Source: Cyclobacteriaceae bacterium (GTDB taxonomy: Bacteria > Bacteroidota > Bacteroidia > Cytophagales > Cyclobacteriaceae). Taken from it: a stretch of DNA of 64,000 bases. Below the pieces are notes generated by a model. It saw only the letters and a program-made list of their open reading frames with translations, was not told the DNA's origin and did not search any database. How positions within the stretch are numbered: the first letter of the stretch is position 1; the number at the start of each line of letters is the position of its first letter. Shown one piece after another: positions 38,001 to 46,440 of the stretch. The position numbers and the translations under genes are program-made. The DNA lies in assembly GCA_019638285.1 (NCBI GenBank), contig JAHBUB010000001.1, positions 124,001 to 188,000 of the forward strand, given 5' to 3'.

Positions 38001-38344
38001 TCATAAGTCCATCTTTTGGGAAGCCCTCCGTCAATAGGCATGCTATAAACCTCAGGAACGCCCTCATAATTTGCAGTGAAAGCAACTTGCTTACCATCGG
38101 GAGAGATGATCGGATTGGTTTCCTCACCGGGGTGAGAGGTGAGCCTCCTTGCCGGGCCTCCCGTAATGTTGACAGACCAAAGATCCCCTTCAGCGGTGAA
38201 AATGATGAGGTCTTTATAGACTGTCGGATAGCGGTAATAACCTTTTACCCCTTGCGAATAAGCAACATCAGGGAAACACAATAATATGCCAATGGTGAAT
38301 ATTAATAAAAGGATATAATGGCGGGATTTTAAAACTTGGATCAT
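35090..38344 (-). CDS. Tricorn-like protease (S41 family) with beta-propellers and PDZ
   Basis: 1084 residues: signal peptide (1-31), two WD40/TolB-like propeller regions (about 35-650, many PDG...W-x-F/Y blades), a mixed helical domain (about 690-770), a PDZ domain (about 780-870, LGINPGDVITYINGEPT), and a tail-specific protease core with RSNRGGNIDSFI and NTASDGEAF, where Ser970-Asp971 aligns with the catalytic Ser-Asp of tricorn. Tricorn proteases trim peptides from larger proteases; this exported form probably acts in the periplasm or outside. Length matches the tricorn family. Monocistronic. Confidence 0.93.
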   Translation of the reverse strand: MIQVLKSRHYILLLIFTIGILLCFPDVAYSQGVKGYYRYPTVYKDLIIFTAEGDLWSVNITGGPARRLTSHPGEETNPIISPDGKQVAFTANYEGVPEVYSMPIDGGLPKRWTYENDASIATAWTPDGDLVYTSRHYSTLPNLQLIRIEKSGKKIRIPLAEASEASYQGDGKTIFFVRPSDHRNVTKRYKGGTARRIWKYTQGAAEAIALSDDYRGESHHPTWYNNQIYFITDRDSIMNVWSMDENGKDLKQHTKQTVHDVRSISVSEGKIVYHSGADLWLHDLSTGQDKVIPITLTSDFDQLREKWVKDPKQYITSVHLDGKGEKIVITARGRIFVAPAKEGRFVQLSRKEGVRYRDAVFNSTENDVITLSDESGEFEFVQIAATGTGAHKALTNDGKVLRFAASPSPDGKWMTYNDLNSDLWLFNIETKKQKLISTNREGIQDISWSPDSRWVAFTQNAVNTFAQIHLYDVTSGADIPLTTDRANSLNPSWSSDGKWIYFLSDRNFESLVDSPWGSRQPEPYFDKQMKIYHIALQKGTRSPFQPDDELLQDSNDPKDDAKKDNAKVVVNINPDGIQQRIKEVPVKPGNYSRLAANDKALYFMSDETGLDDKSHLMVLPIKNTDIKPVTLVEDIRGFEISDNGKKLLINKDKEYYVVEAGTSAITKINDNKIDLKSWTFSLDPKEDFKQIYKDAWRMERDYFYDPAMHGVDWTAAYKKYLPLVDRVTTREELSDIIGHYVGELEALHTSVRGGDLREGPDKIEIASLGARMVRDESKKGYVIEYIYQADPDYPDKISPLADPYLGINPGDVITYINGEPTFSYTDIGALLRNQANKQVRLGIMSNGASRDVIITPTDDEFSLRYSDWEFTRRMEVEKVANAKIGYVHLRAMGDSDISQWYREFYPVFNRQGLIIDARSNRGGNIDSFILEKLMRQAWFYFKPRVGNPTWNMQYAFRGHMVVLVDQNTASDGEAFADGFRRLGLGKVIGMRTWGGEIWLGSQNRLSDGGLARAPMMGVYGPERKWLIEGHGLVPDIEVDNLPHATYLGKDAQLEVGIEYLLELIKKDPREVPAPPAFPDKAYKK

Positions 38345-38556
38345 GATTTTGTAGTGTTAGTAAATAGCCATAGGAAAAATATAGAATTATGAAGATACCC
38401 TCAAGGGTTGATGAGATAAACTTTCCCTTAAGGGGCTGATATACACGGAGAACTTCAGTGAAGTAAACCAGAAGTGCCTATGCGACACAATGCTTAAACC
38501 ACACTGAAACCTAAAATTTTATTCTCCACTAACTCAACCGCCTCGCTTTGGCTCTT

Positions 38557-39597
38557 CTAGTTTCCTTTCTTTCTCACCGCTTCCCTCACCTTGGGTGCAA
38601 TCTTCGTCCCGAAAATTTCAATGGACTTCATGAGCATGCTGTGTGAAGGGCCACCTACGTCCATGTGGGCAGAGAAGCGTGTGAGCCCGAACATTTCATG
38701 CATCAATAAAATTTTATCAACCGCCTGGCTGGCATCGCCAAACAAGTAAGCCCCATCCTTGCCTCGCCCTTGCTCGTACTGGCTGCGTGTAAAGGGAGGC
38801 CACCCGCGGCTGGCACCTACCCGGGTCATCTGTGCTGCATACACCGGGTAATAAGCATCCGCAGTTTGTTGACTTTCTTCACCAAAGAAACTGTGCATAT
38901 GCACACCTACCTGAAAGTGCTTCATGTTGTGGCCAGCTTGCTCATACATCTCTTTATAATACTGAAACAGCGGCTTGAACTGGGCAGGGTTGCCGCCAAT
39001 AATGGCGAACATCACGGGCAATCCAAGTTTTGCCGCACGCAATGCGGATTCGGGCGTGCCACCAACTGCTATCCACATGTTCAGGTGATTGTTTACAGCC
39101 CGTGGCAACACCATCTGGTCTTTTAGTGGTGCGCGAAATTTTCCTTGCCACGTAATGGGATCTGTATGGTTTATTTTCACCAGCAACTCGAGCTTCTCTT
39201 CGAACAGTTCATTGTAGAAGTTCAGGTCATACCCATACAGTGGAAACGATTCAATAAAACTTCCACGGCCTGCCATCAATTCAGCCCGTCCGTTGGAGAG
39301 TTGATCCAGGGTGGCAAAACTCTGATAGATGCGCACCGGGTCAGACGAACTCAACACGGTAACAGCGCTGCCCAGTTTAATGGTTTTCGTAACAGAAGCT
39401 GCTGCAGCCAGCACTACTTCGGGTACCGATACGGCATAGTCGGGGCGGTGGTGTTCGCCAATTCCAAAAAACTCAATGCCCACCTCATCCATCAATTTTA
39501 TTTCCTCAATCAACTCCCGCAAGCGTTCACCCGCCTGCAAGGGTTTGCCGTGTTCATCGTAGTGGTTGTCACCAAACATGCCAATGCCTAATTCCAT
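38557..39597 (-). CDS. Luciferase-like (LLM class) flavin-dependent oxidoreductase
   Basis: 346 residues of the bacterial luciferase TIM-barrel type: ELGIGMFGDNHYDEHGK, EFFGIGEHHRPDYAVS, LGSAVTVLSSSDPVRIYQSFATLDQLSNGRAELM (recognised in parts), RGSFIESFPLYGYDL and DKILLMHEMFGLTRFSAHMD. FMN-dependent, probably F420-independent, oxidation of an unknown small molecule. Monocistronic; the flanking gaps hold no other gene. Confidence 0.9.
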   Translation of the reverse strand: MELGIGMFGDNHYDEHGKPLQAGERLRELIEEIKLMDEVGIEFFGIGEHHRPDYAVSVPEVVLAAAASVTKTIKLGSAVTVLSSSDPVRIYQSFATLDQLSNGRAELMAGRGSFIESFPLYGYDLNFYNELFEEKLELLVKINHTDPITWQGKFRAPLKDQMVLPRAVNNHLNMWIAVGGTPESALRAAKLGLPVMFAIIGGNPAQFKPLFQYYKEMYEQAGHNMKHFQVGVHMHSFFGEESQQTADAYYPVYAAQMTRVGASRGWPPFTRSQYEQGRGKDGAYLFGDASQAVDKILLMHEMFGLTRFSAHMDVGGPSHSMLMKSIEIFGTKIAPKVREAVRKKGN

Positions 39598-39724
39598 AGT
39601 AATAGTTTTAATTTCTAAATTTCAAGTTTTGAATTGGATCCACCAACCCTGAGCCAGCGTAAGTCTCTGCCGGCCGTTTTCCTGCCGAAGGTAGTCAGGT
39701 AGGGGTAGTTGACTTTTCATAGTT

Positions 39725-39798
39725 CATTGCGAGGACGATCGTAGGGAGGAGGTGGCAATCCCCAAACCATGGCCCATGCTTCAATCCCTCTAGCAATG
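39725..39798. repeat. REP-like palindromic element
   Basis: The 39598-40058 gap has no supported gene. Within it CATTGCGAGGA (from 39725) and TCTAGCAATG (to 39798) form inverted ends, with CAATCCC twice inside (39756, 39782). This resembles the CATTGCGAGG/GCAATG extragenic repeats common in Bacteroidota and Chlorobi. A further repeat-like stretch rich in GCAGAG and GAGACGC steps lies at about 39885-39920. Confidence 0.5.
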
Positions 39799-40058
39799 AC
39801 AGGTCTTCCAACCTGCCAGAATAGTGATGGTGGTTCGTTTTATCCTCTCCCGAAAGGGACTCTGGAGGTAAGAGAATTTGATCTCGCAGAGTCCTGAGAC
39901 AGAGACGCTGCGAAGAAAAAGTTCACGGACTAGCCATCGCTTTTCCGCATTAGTAATCATTTTTTGTTCTTCCATTTTGAGATTCTTTATCCCTCAAAAT
40001 GTGTTAATCTATTTCAGGAAGGGACAGTCATGTCTCCCGACCCCAATGAACCTCCCCC

Positions 40059-41222
40059 TCATCTATTCCCTACAAAACTCTTCGCCACCAACTCCCCTAA
40101 AGCCGGCCCATGCTTGAACCCATGACCAGAACCCCCACCCAAGAACCAAAGATTGTTCGCTTCCGGATGTGCTTCAAAAATGAAATTTCCATCAGGAGAG
40201 TTTTCATAGGGACATACCCTGCTCTCTACAACAGGGGCTCCTTTTAATCCGGGAAACCGCATCTCAATGAACTTTCTGGCGTTAGCCAGCACCTGAGGAT
40301 TGGATATTCTTTCTCCGGAGGTAGGATCGAATTTCTCACCCCGGAAATCTACGCCAATTTTAAACCCTCGATTGGCATTGCCTGGAATACCATAGTAAAA
40401 ATATTTCCCATCGAGATCAATCCAGGCAGGCATTTGGTCGTATTGCGAAGCGTATTCTTTGGGAACGCCAAAATAAAATACTTCTTGTTTGGTACAGGTA
40501 ATTACGTGGCCCAATACTTCCGGGAACAATTGCCCCAGCCAGGAACCACAAGCAAATAAATAAGCGTCTGATTTTAATGTTGATCCATTAGAAAGTGTGA
40601 TGCTTTGGAGTTGGCCACTTTTTACCTCTCCAGGGGTTACGTACGCCTGTATAAAATTACCACCCTCTATAATATATGCTTCCAATACAGCTTGTGCACT
40701 TTCACGTGCTTTTAAATAACCCCCATAGGGATCAAACCAGGCGTGGGTGAGGTTACCGGTGTAGACCATAGGACATTTTTTTTGAATGTCTTTCACAGAT
40801 AGATATTCATACTCCATGTTATGTTTCTTTGCAAATGGAACAGAGTCATCTACCAGAGGGGATTTCTCACGGTAACGAAACCAGATAACACCTGTATTAA
40901 AAAAGAGTTGCTTCTTCCACGCAGCCTGATGTTCTTTCCATAGCGAAAGTGCGCGCACATTCAGGTCAAAATAAAACTCATTATCACCATAGGTTGATCG
41001 GATAACACGCGTTTCATCTCCAGAACTTGACCTGGAGTTACCCGCTCCCCAGGCGTCAATCAAAGTCACCTTATATCCGGCACGAAGCAGGTACAATGCC
41101 GACCACCCTCCAAATGCACCAGCACCGACAATTGTGACACGAGCATTTTTTTGGAGGCCAATTTTTTGATCTTTAATCTTTGTAGGGGAGGGAGAAAATG
41201 TATTGGTATTGTTTTTACTCAT
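40059..41222 (-). CDS. Sarcosine oxidase/N-methyltryptophan oxidase-like FAD enzyme
   Basis: 387 residues. A DAO-type FAD oxidoreductase with the Rossmann motif VTIVGAGAFGGWSALYLL, then RVIRSTYGDN, and RVCPYENSPDGNFIFE near the C-terminus. That cysteine aligns with the residue that covalently binds FAD in monomeric sarcosine oxidase. GGGSGHGFKHGPALGE completes the FAD site. It probably oxidises a secondary amine or an N-methyl amino acid, releasing H2O2. No signal peptide is seen, although the first 25 residues are a polar extension. Divergent from the nos cluster. Confidence 0.88.
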   Translation of the reverse strand: MSKNNTNTFSPSPTKIKDQKIGLQKNARVTIVGAGAFGGWSALYLLRAGYKVTLIDAWGAGNSRSSSGDETRVIRSTYGDNEFYFDLNVRALSLWKEHQAAWKKQLFFNTGVIWFRYREKSPLVDDSVPFAKKHNMEYEYLSVKDIQKKCPMVYTGNLTHAWFDPYGGYLKARESAQAVLEAYIIEGGNFIQAYVTPGEVKSGQLQSITLSNGSTLKSDAYLFACGSWLGQLFPEVLGHVITCTKQEVFYFGVPKEYASQYDQMPAWIDLDGKYFYYGIPGNANRGFKIGVDFRGEKFDPTSGERISNPQVLANARKFIEMRFPGLKGAPVVESRVCPYENSPDGNFIFEAHPEANNLWFLGGGSGHGFKHGPALGELVAKSFVGNR

Positions 41223-41397
41223 TATTGAGATTAAGTGTTGTATATATGAGGATTAAAATCATCAGGATATAATTGAATATATCTGGTTGTTGTGTAGCTA
41301 AAATAGGAAGAAGAAAGTCAGAATACCTTCGATTTTACCAGATTATTGCACTAAAAGGAGCCTCATAGACATTTCTGCTGAGTGTCATATTTTAAGG

Positions 41398-41409
41398 TGA
41401 TAAAGATCA
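41398..41409. promoter_or_regulatory. Fnr/Crp-type dyad (TGATAAAGATCA) upstream of nos
   Basis: The exact dyad TGAT-N4-ATCA matches the core of the FNR box (TTGAT-N4-ATCAA). Its centre is about 42 bases upstream of the start predicted from the -7 element at 41433, the position used by class II activators. It lies in the 407-bp gap between the FAD oxidase gene and the cytochrome gene. Confidence 0.55.
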
Positions 41410-41432
41410 TGGTTTTGGGAAACACACTGAGG

Positions 41433-41440
41433 TAGGTTTG
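41433..41440 (+). promoter_or_regulatory. -7 promoter element (TAGGTTTG) of the nos cluster
   Basis: A perfect TAnnTTTG with no TTG at normal -33 spacing, which suits an activator-dependent promoter. It gives a leader of about 185 bases before the cytochrome gene. The leader holds a 28-codon open frame (41461-41547) that I do not regard as supported, and an exact inverted repeat ATCATT-AA-AATGAT at 41560-41573. Confidence 0.5.
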
Positions 41441-41629
41441 AATGTTTAAAAAAACCACCTATGATGATGGGGAAGGTGAATGAAATACGAAGGAAAGTCA
41501 GCCTTGTAAAGGGGTGGCCTGCTGCGGATAATTTTTTAACTTGCTAAAATAAAATTTTAATCATTAAAATGATGATCGAGAAGAGAAACAGTAATTATTA
41601 TAAAAATTAAACAAAAACAATTTAAAACT

Positions 41630-42094
41630 ATGAGACTTATCGTAATAGCCCTACTCGGGTTCACCATTTTCTCCTGCGCACCTGACAGATCAAATCAAGG
41701 GGAGGATCAACCAAAGAGCACTCAATCAGCAGTAGAGGATGTAATCAATGATCCAACCAAGGGACTTGGAGCTGTAAAATCGGTTACACTTCATACTCCC
41801 CTTGAGCAAGAACGTGTAGAAAGGGGCTTGTCAATTTATGAAATGAAATGTTCGGCCTGCCATAAATTAGATGATAAACGTGTAGTAGGACCAGGATGGA
41901 AAGACATTACCAAAAGACGTCAGCCAGAATGGATTATGAACATGATTACCAATGTGGATGTAATGCTGGATTCAGATCCTGAGGCGCAAAAACTTTTGGA
42001 GTTGTGTTTGATGCGTATGCCTAACCAAAATATGTCAATTGGTGATGCACGTGATGTACTGGAGTTTATGCGTCAGAATGATGGTGAAAAATAG
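41630..42094 (+). CDS. Lipoprotein cytochrome c of the nos cluster
   Basis: 154 residues. A lipoprotein signal (MRLIVIALLGFTIFSCAPD, lipid Cys16) is followed by a low-complexity linker and a monoheme cytochrome c domain with CSACHK and a C-terminal Met (MRMPNQNMS) as likely axial ligand. It lies 31 bases before nosZ and is probably cotranscribed. Inference: it hands electrons to NosZ, comparable in role to the cytochromes of other clade II nos clusters. Confidence 0.88.
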   Translation: MRLIVIALLGFTIFSCAPDRSNQGEDQPKSTQSAVEDVINDPTKGLGAVKSVTLHTPLEQERVERGLSIYEMKCSACHKLDDKRVVGPGWKDITKRRQPEWIMNMITNVDVMLDSDPEAQKLLELCLMRMPNQNMSIGDARDVLEFMRQNDGEK

Positions 42095-42125
42095 AATAAA
42101 CAAACTAAAACAAACCTAAATCAAT

Positions 42126-44090
42126 ATGAGTAAATTAATTAGATTATTTTATACGCTCGCAATAGTGGCGGCAGTCTTGTCGCTCTATAATTGCAAACCC
42201 CAGGGCCCTAAACAGGCGTTGGTGGGAGATGCTGCAGCGAAGGTGTATGTGCCACCTGGGCAATACGATGAGTTCTACAGTTTTGTGTCGGGAGGTTTTA
42301 ATGGACAAATGCTTGTCTATGGAATCCCTTCAGGAAGATTATTAAAGATACTTCCTGTTTTTTCAGTGTTCCCTGAAAATGGTTACGGATACAGCGAGGA
42401 AACAAAACCTATGTTGAATACTTCACATGGTTCTGTTCCCTGGGATGACCTTCACCACATTGCACTATCCACTACAAAAGGTGAGCATGATGGACGTTGG
42501 GTTTTTGCCAATGGTAACAATACTCCCCGTGTCGCTCGTATCGGACTTTCATCCTTCCGCACAGAAGAGATACTTGAAATCCCCAATAGTGGAGGAAATC
42601 ACTCCTCTCCCTTTCTCACAGAGAACACAGAATACCTTGTAGCAGGTACTCGTTTCAGCGTGCCCATGGGGGATAACAAAGATGTTCCAATCAACTCCTA
42701 CAAAGAGAATTTTAAGGGCTCCATCAGCTTTATCAAAGTGAATCAGGAGACAGGACGTATGAATATTGAATTCCAATTACGTACTCCCGGATTTAACTAT
42801 GATTTGAGCAGGGCAGGTAAAGGTCCTTCTCATGGATGGTTCTTTTTCTCTACTTACAATACAGAGCAAGCGCATACTTTGTTAGAGGTAAATGCATCTC
42901 AAAACGACAAAGACTTTATCATGGCTGTAAACTGGAAGAAGGCTGAAGAATATTTGGCGGCAGGAAAGGCCAAAGTGGAGAAAGCAAATTACGCGCACAA
43001 TATTTACAACGATGAAACGCACTCTGCCACCAGCACGATGCTGAACGAAGTAATGGTACTGGATGTAACTGAACTAAAAGACATCGTGTACTTTATTCCT
43101 TGTCCTAAGTCTCCTCACGGTTGTGATGTAGATCCTTCAGGCGAATACATTGTTGGAAGCGGAAAATTAGCAGCGACTATGCCTGTCTTCTCTTTCACTA
43201 AATTTCAAAAAGCCATTGCGGATAAGGATTACGAAGGTGACTTTGATGGTATCCCAGTTATTCGCTATGAGGCAGCGCTTCATGGTGAAGTGAAGAAGCC
43301 GGGTTTAGGCCCTCTTCATACAGAGTTTGATAATAACGGAAATGCATACACTTCATTCTTCGTGTCTTCTGAAATCGTAAAGTGGAATGTAAAGACATTG
43401 GAAATTTTGGATCGCGTCCCTACTTACTACTCTGTAGGACACTTGAGCGTTATGGGAGGCCCTACTGCAAAACCTTATGGTAAGTACATGGTGGCCTACA
43501 ATAAAATAACTAAGGATCGTTATTTGCCAACCGGACCAGAATTGGCACAATCTGCCCAATTGTATGATATCTCTGGAGATAAGATGCAGTTGTTGTTGGA
43601 TTTTCCAACTGTAGGAGAGCCTCACTATGCAGAAGCAATACCAGCAAGCATGATTAAGGATAAGTCAATTAAGCTTTACAGGCTGGAAGATAATAAGCAC
43701 CCATATGCTGCTCCTGGAGAAGGAAAAGCTAGAGTAGAGCGCAAAGGAAAGGAAGTACATGTGTATATGACCGCCATACGCTCACACTTAACACCAGACA
43801 ATATTGAAGGAGTACGTGTAGGTGATGACGTGTACTTCCACGTAACCAACTTGGAGCAAGACTGGGATGTGCCACATGGTTTCGCTATACGTGGTGCCAT
43901 TAACGCAGAGATATTGATCATGCCAGGGGAAACGCAGACATTAAAATGGAATCCTCTGGTACCGGGTGTTGTTCCGTTCTATTGTACAGACTTCTGTTCT
44001 GCCTTGCATCAGGAAATGTCAGGTTATGTTCGGGTATCTCCTGCGGGTAGCAATACACCATTAAAATTCTCAACAGGTGATGAAGACTAA
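42126..44090 (+). CDS. nosZ: Nitrous-oxide reductase NosZ (clade II type)
   Basis: 654 residues. It has a short Sec-type signal (MSKLIRLFYTLAIVAAVLSLYN, possibly a lipid Cys23) rather than the long twin-arginine signal of clade I enzymes. A seven-bladed propeller follows with the CuZ-site histidine segments (DDLHHIALS, GGNHSSPF, KSPHGCDVDPSG, GPLHTEFD, EPHYAEA). The C-terminal cupredoxin has the CuA motif C620-x3-C624-x3-H628-x2-M631 (FYCTDFCSALHQEM). It reduces N2O to N2 in the periplasm, fed by cytochrome c. Confidence 0.97.
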   Translation: MSKLIRLFYTLAIVAAVLSLYNCKPQGPKQALVGDAAAKVYVPPGQYDEFYSFVSGGFNGQMLVYGIPSGRLLKILPVFSVFPENGYGYSEETKPMLNTSHGSVPWDDLHHIALSTTKGEHDGRWVFANGNNTPRVARIGLSSFRTEEILEIPNSGGNHSSPFLTENTEYLVAGTRFSVPMGDNKDVPINSYKENFKGSISFIKVNQETGRMNIEFQLRTPGFNYDLSRAGKGPSHGWFFFSTYNTEQAHTLLEVNASQNDKDFIMAVNWKKAEEYLAAGKAKVEKANYAHNIYNDETHSATSTMLNEVMVLDVTELKDIVYFIPCPKSPHGCDVDPSGEYIVGSGKLAATMPVFSFTKFQKAIADKDYEGDFDGIPVIRYEAALHGEVKKPGLGPLHTEFDNNGNAYTSFFVSSEIVKWNVKTLEILDRVPTYYSVGHLSVMGGPTAKPYGKYMVAYNKITKDRYLPTGPELAQSAQLYDISGDKMQLLLDFPTVGEPHYAEAIPASMIKDKSIKLYRLEDNKHPYAAPGEGKARVERKGKEVHVYMTAIRSHLTPDNIEGVRVGDDVYFHVTNLEQDWDVPHGFAIRGAINAEILIMPGETQTLKWNPLVPGVVPFYCTDFCSALHQEMSGYVRVSPAGSNTPLKFSTGDED

Positions 44091-44149
44091 TCTTCAAAAA
44101 CCACTGAGTAAATCTGTTTTCTCATAGTTTACAGGTTTAAGATCGGGTA

Positions 44150-44172
44150 GCCTCCCAAACAGGTTGGGAGGC
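44150..44172 (+). terminator. Hairpin terminator/attenuator after nosZ
   Basis: A perfect 9-bp stem GCCTCCCAA/TTGGGAGGC with a 5-base loop, followed by GCCCTTCTTTTAAA. It lies 60 bases past the nosZ stop and 29 bases before the next gene. It could make nosZ mRNA more abundant than that of the downstream assembly genes. Confidence 0.75.
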
Positions 44173-44200
44173 GCCCTTCTTTTAAATCCTAACCATAAAA

Positions 44201-45205
44201 ATGAAATCATTAAAACCCATTTCGAGATTAATTGTTGCGCTGTGTTCCTTAGCGCTTTTATCAGCCTTCTTTGTGCCCCTGTGGCAGATTTTAATGTGGG
44301 CACCACAATACCCGGAAGGATTGGAAATGAAAATATGGATTAATACGATTTCCGGAGATGTGAAAATCATCAGTGCTTTGAACCATTATATTGGCATGAA
44401 GCACATTGAAGTAGAAATGTTTCCTGAATTTGGTTACATGGTATACATCATTGGTTCTATTATTGCCTTTGGTTTACTTACAGCGTTGATCAACAAACGC
44501 TTCATGCTTGTTAGTTACCTGGGTGTGTTTGCGGTTACAGGTATCGCTGCTTTGGTAGATTTTTATCTTTGGGGTTACGATTATGGACACAACCTGAATC
44601 CAGATGCTCCCATTATCATTCCTGGCATGGCTTATCAGCCGCCTTTGATAGGTACCAAGGTGTTGTTAAACTTTACGGCATTCTCAGGACCTGATATTGG
44701 TGGGTGGATTTTTATTGTAGTGGCACTGGTGCTTATTGGTCTTTTAGTTTACGAAATAAAGATTAATAAAAACCTGGCAGCCATTCTCATCTTTCCTTTG
44801 GCAGTAATGTTCACATCATGCTCTACCGATCCTGTTCCATTGGAGTATGGTAAGGATATATGTTATACTTGTAAGATGATGTTGATGGACAATAAGTTTG
44901 GGGCTGAGCTGGTTACAAAAAAGGGAAAAATATACAAGTTTGATGATATCAATTGCATGTTGAATTACTACAATGCAAATGAAGCAGAACACGGAAATTA
45001 TGCACATAAATTAGTCATCGATTTTGCAAGACCCGGTACTTTTATAGAGGCAAGTAACTCCTACTATCTCAGAGCCGATGAGATCAAAAGTCCTATGGCA
45101 AGTCAAATTGCTGCTTTTGAGGATTACAATCTCATGAAAGAAAATAAAGAAAAGTGGAAGGGAATTTACCTTTCATGGGGGGAGGTTGTGACGGAGTTTA
45201 AATGA
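44201..45205 (+). CDS. Membrane module fused to a NosL copper-chaperone domain
   Basis: 334 residues. The N-terminal part (1-190) has about four membrane helices (about 8-34, 77-97, 101-124, 166-187). Residues 190-207 (KINKNLAAILIFPLAVMFTSC) read like a complete lipoprotein signal, with Cys207 as the lipobox cysteine, but they are internal. The rest is a NosL domain with CYTCKM, the copper-binding motif, and FDDINCMLNYY. NosL delivers Cu(I) to apo-NosZ. The membrane module may correspond to a separate nos membrane protein elsewhere (for example NosB), but that match is only suggested. Its stop overlaps the nosD start by 4 bases. Confidence 0.85.
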   Translation: MKSLKPISRLIVALCSLALLSAFFVPLWQILMWAPQYPEGLEMKIWINTISGDVKIISALNHYIGMKHIEVEMFPEFGYMVYIIGSIIAFGLLTALINKRFMLVSYLGVFAVTGIAALVDFYLWGYDYGHNLNPDAPIIIPGMAYQPPLIGTKVLLNFTAFSGPDIGGWIFIVVALVLIGLLVYEIKINKNLAAILIFPLAVMFTSCSTDPVPLEYGKDICYTCKMMLMDNKFGAELVTKKGKIYKFDDINCMLNYYNANEAEHGNYAHKLVIDFARPGTFIEASNSYYLRADEIKSPMASQIAAFEDYNLMKENKEKWKGIYLSWGEVVTEFK

Positions 45206-46440
45206 GAGTACTCTTTACCTTACTACTTCTCCTATTTACCTTATCTTCTAAAGCGGTCACCTGGACGGTCTCCCAATCAGGTGATATAAAGACAATTACT
45301 GCCGCAATTCAGAAGGCAAACAACGGAGATACAATCCTGGTCAGATCCGGTCATTATAAAGAAGGAAACATTATTGTTAATAAAGAGATCGTTCTCTTAG
45401 GAATAGATTATCCTATTGTAGATGGTGAATTTAAGGATGAAGTATTTTCAGTAACGGCAAATAATGTAGTCATTCGCCATTTCAACATTATCAATGTTGG
45501 CATATCGAGTTTGAAAGACAAGGCTGCCATTGGAGCGGAGAATGCAAAGAACCTATACTTGGCAGACAATAAGATTGAAATGGCATTTTTTGGCATTCAT
45601 CTGGCCAATTGCAAATCAAGCTTGATTGAAAATAATACACTAACCGCTGCAGCAGTTAACGAAAGCGCTAACGGAAACGGAATCCATTTGTGGAAGAGTG
45701 ACAATATTACGGTAAAAGGCAATACTGTAGATGGACATCGTGATGGAATCTATTTTGAGTTTGTGACCAATTCTCACATAGAAAATAATGTAAGCAAGAA
45801 CAACCTTCGGTATGGTTTGCACTTTATGTTTTCTCATAATAATGAATATAGCAGAAATTTGTTTAAAAAGAATGGCTCTGGTATCGCAGTAATGTATTCT
45901 AAAGGAGTTACCATGAGGTACAATCGTTTTGAAGAAAACTGGGGCGCATCTGTCTTTGGCTTGTTGCTAAAAGATATAAGCGAAAGTATCATAGAATACA
46001 ATCTATTTCTAAGGAATACCGTAGCGATACACATGGAAAATTGTAGTAGAAGTAATTTTAAGGGCAATGAATTTCGTGAAAATGGATGGGGAATACAATT
46101 GCAAGCCAGCTGTGATGACAATCTATTTGAAAAAAACAATTTTATTGCCAACTCTTTTGATATGGGGACGAATGGGTCCATGACATTGAATACGCTTGCA
46201 GGAAATTATTGGGACAAATATGGTGGCTATGATCTTAACAAAGATGGTGTTGGAGACGTGCCTTTTCATCCGGTAAGTTTGTATTCAATGATAGTTGAAA
46301 AAATGCCAACCTCAGTAATGTTATGGAGAAGCTTTTTGGTGTTTTTGCTTGACCGGGCTGAGAAAGTTATTCCGGTAGTTACTCCTGAAAATTTAAAAGA
46401 TGAAGTTCCAGTAATGAAACCTTATGATATCAGTATCTAA
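45202..46440 (+). CDS. nosD: NosD periplasmic copper-processing protein
   Basis: 412 residues: a signal peptide (1-18) and a right-handed parallel beta-helix of many CASH/PbH1 turns (for example NNTLTAAAVNESANGNGIHL, RYGLHFMFSHNNEYSRN, NLFEKNNF). NosD works with NosF and NosY in building the CuZ centre of NosZ. ATGA overlap with the NosL fusion and a 17-base overlap with nosF show tight coupling. Confidence 0.95.
   Translation: MRVLFTLLLLLFTLSSKAVTWTVSQSGDIKTITAAIQKANNGDTILVRSGHYKEGNIIVNKEIVLLGIDYPIVDGEFKDEVFSVTANNVVIRHFNIINVGISSLKDKAAIGAENAKNLYLADNKIEMAFFGIHLANCKSSLIENNTLTAAAVNESANGNGIHLWKSDNITVKGNTVDGHRDGIYFEFVTNSHIENNVSKNNLRYGLHFMFSHNNEYSRNLFKKNGSGIAVMYSKGVTMRYNRFEENWGASVFGLLLKDISESIIEYNLFLRNTVAIHMENCSRSNFKGNEFRENGWGIQLQASCDDNLFEKNNFIANSFDMGTNGSMTLNTLAGNYWDKYGGYDLNKDGVGDVPFHPVSLYSMIVEKMPTSVMLWRSFLVFLLDRAEKVIPVVTPENLKDEVPVMKPYDISI

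Noticed and set aside
39790-40117. Two short frames in the gap between the luciferase-like and FAD oxidase genes
   Set aside because: They lie in repeat-rich DNA and their translations resemble read-through of repeats, not proteins.
41461-41547. 28-codon frame in the nos leader
   Set aside because: Begins with three Met codons and has no further support; listed only within the promoter note.
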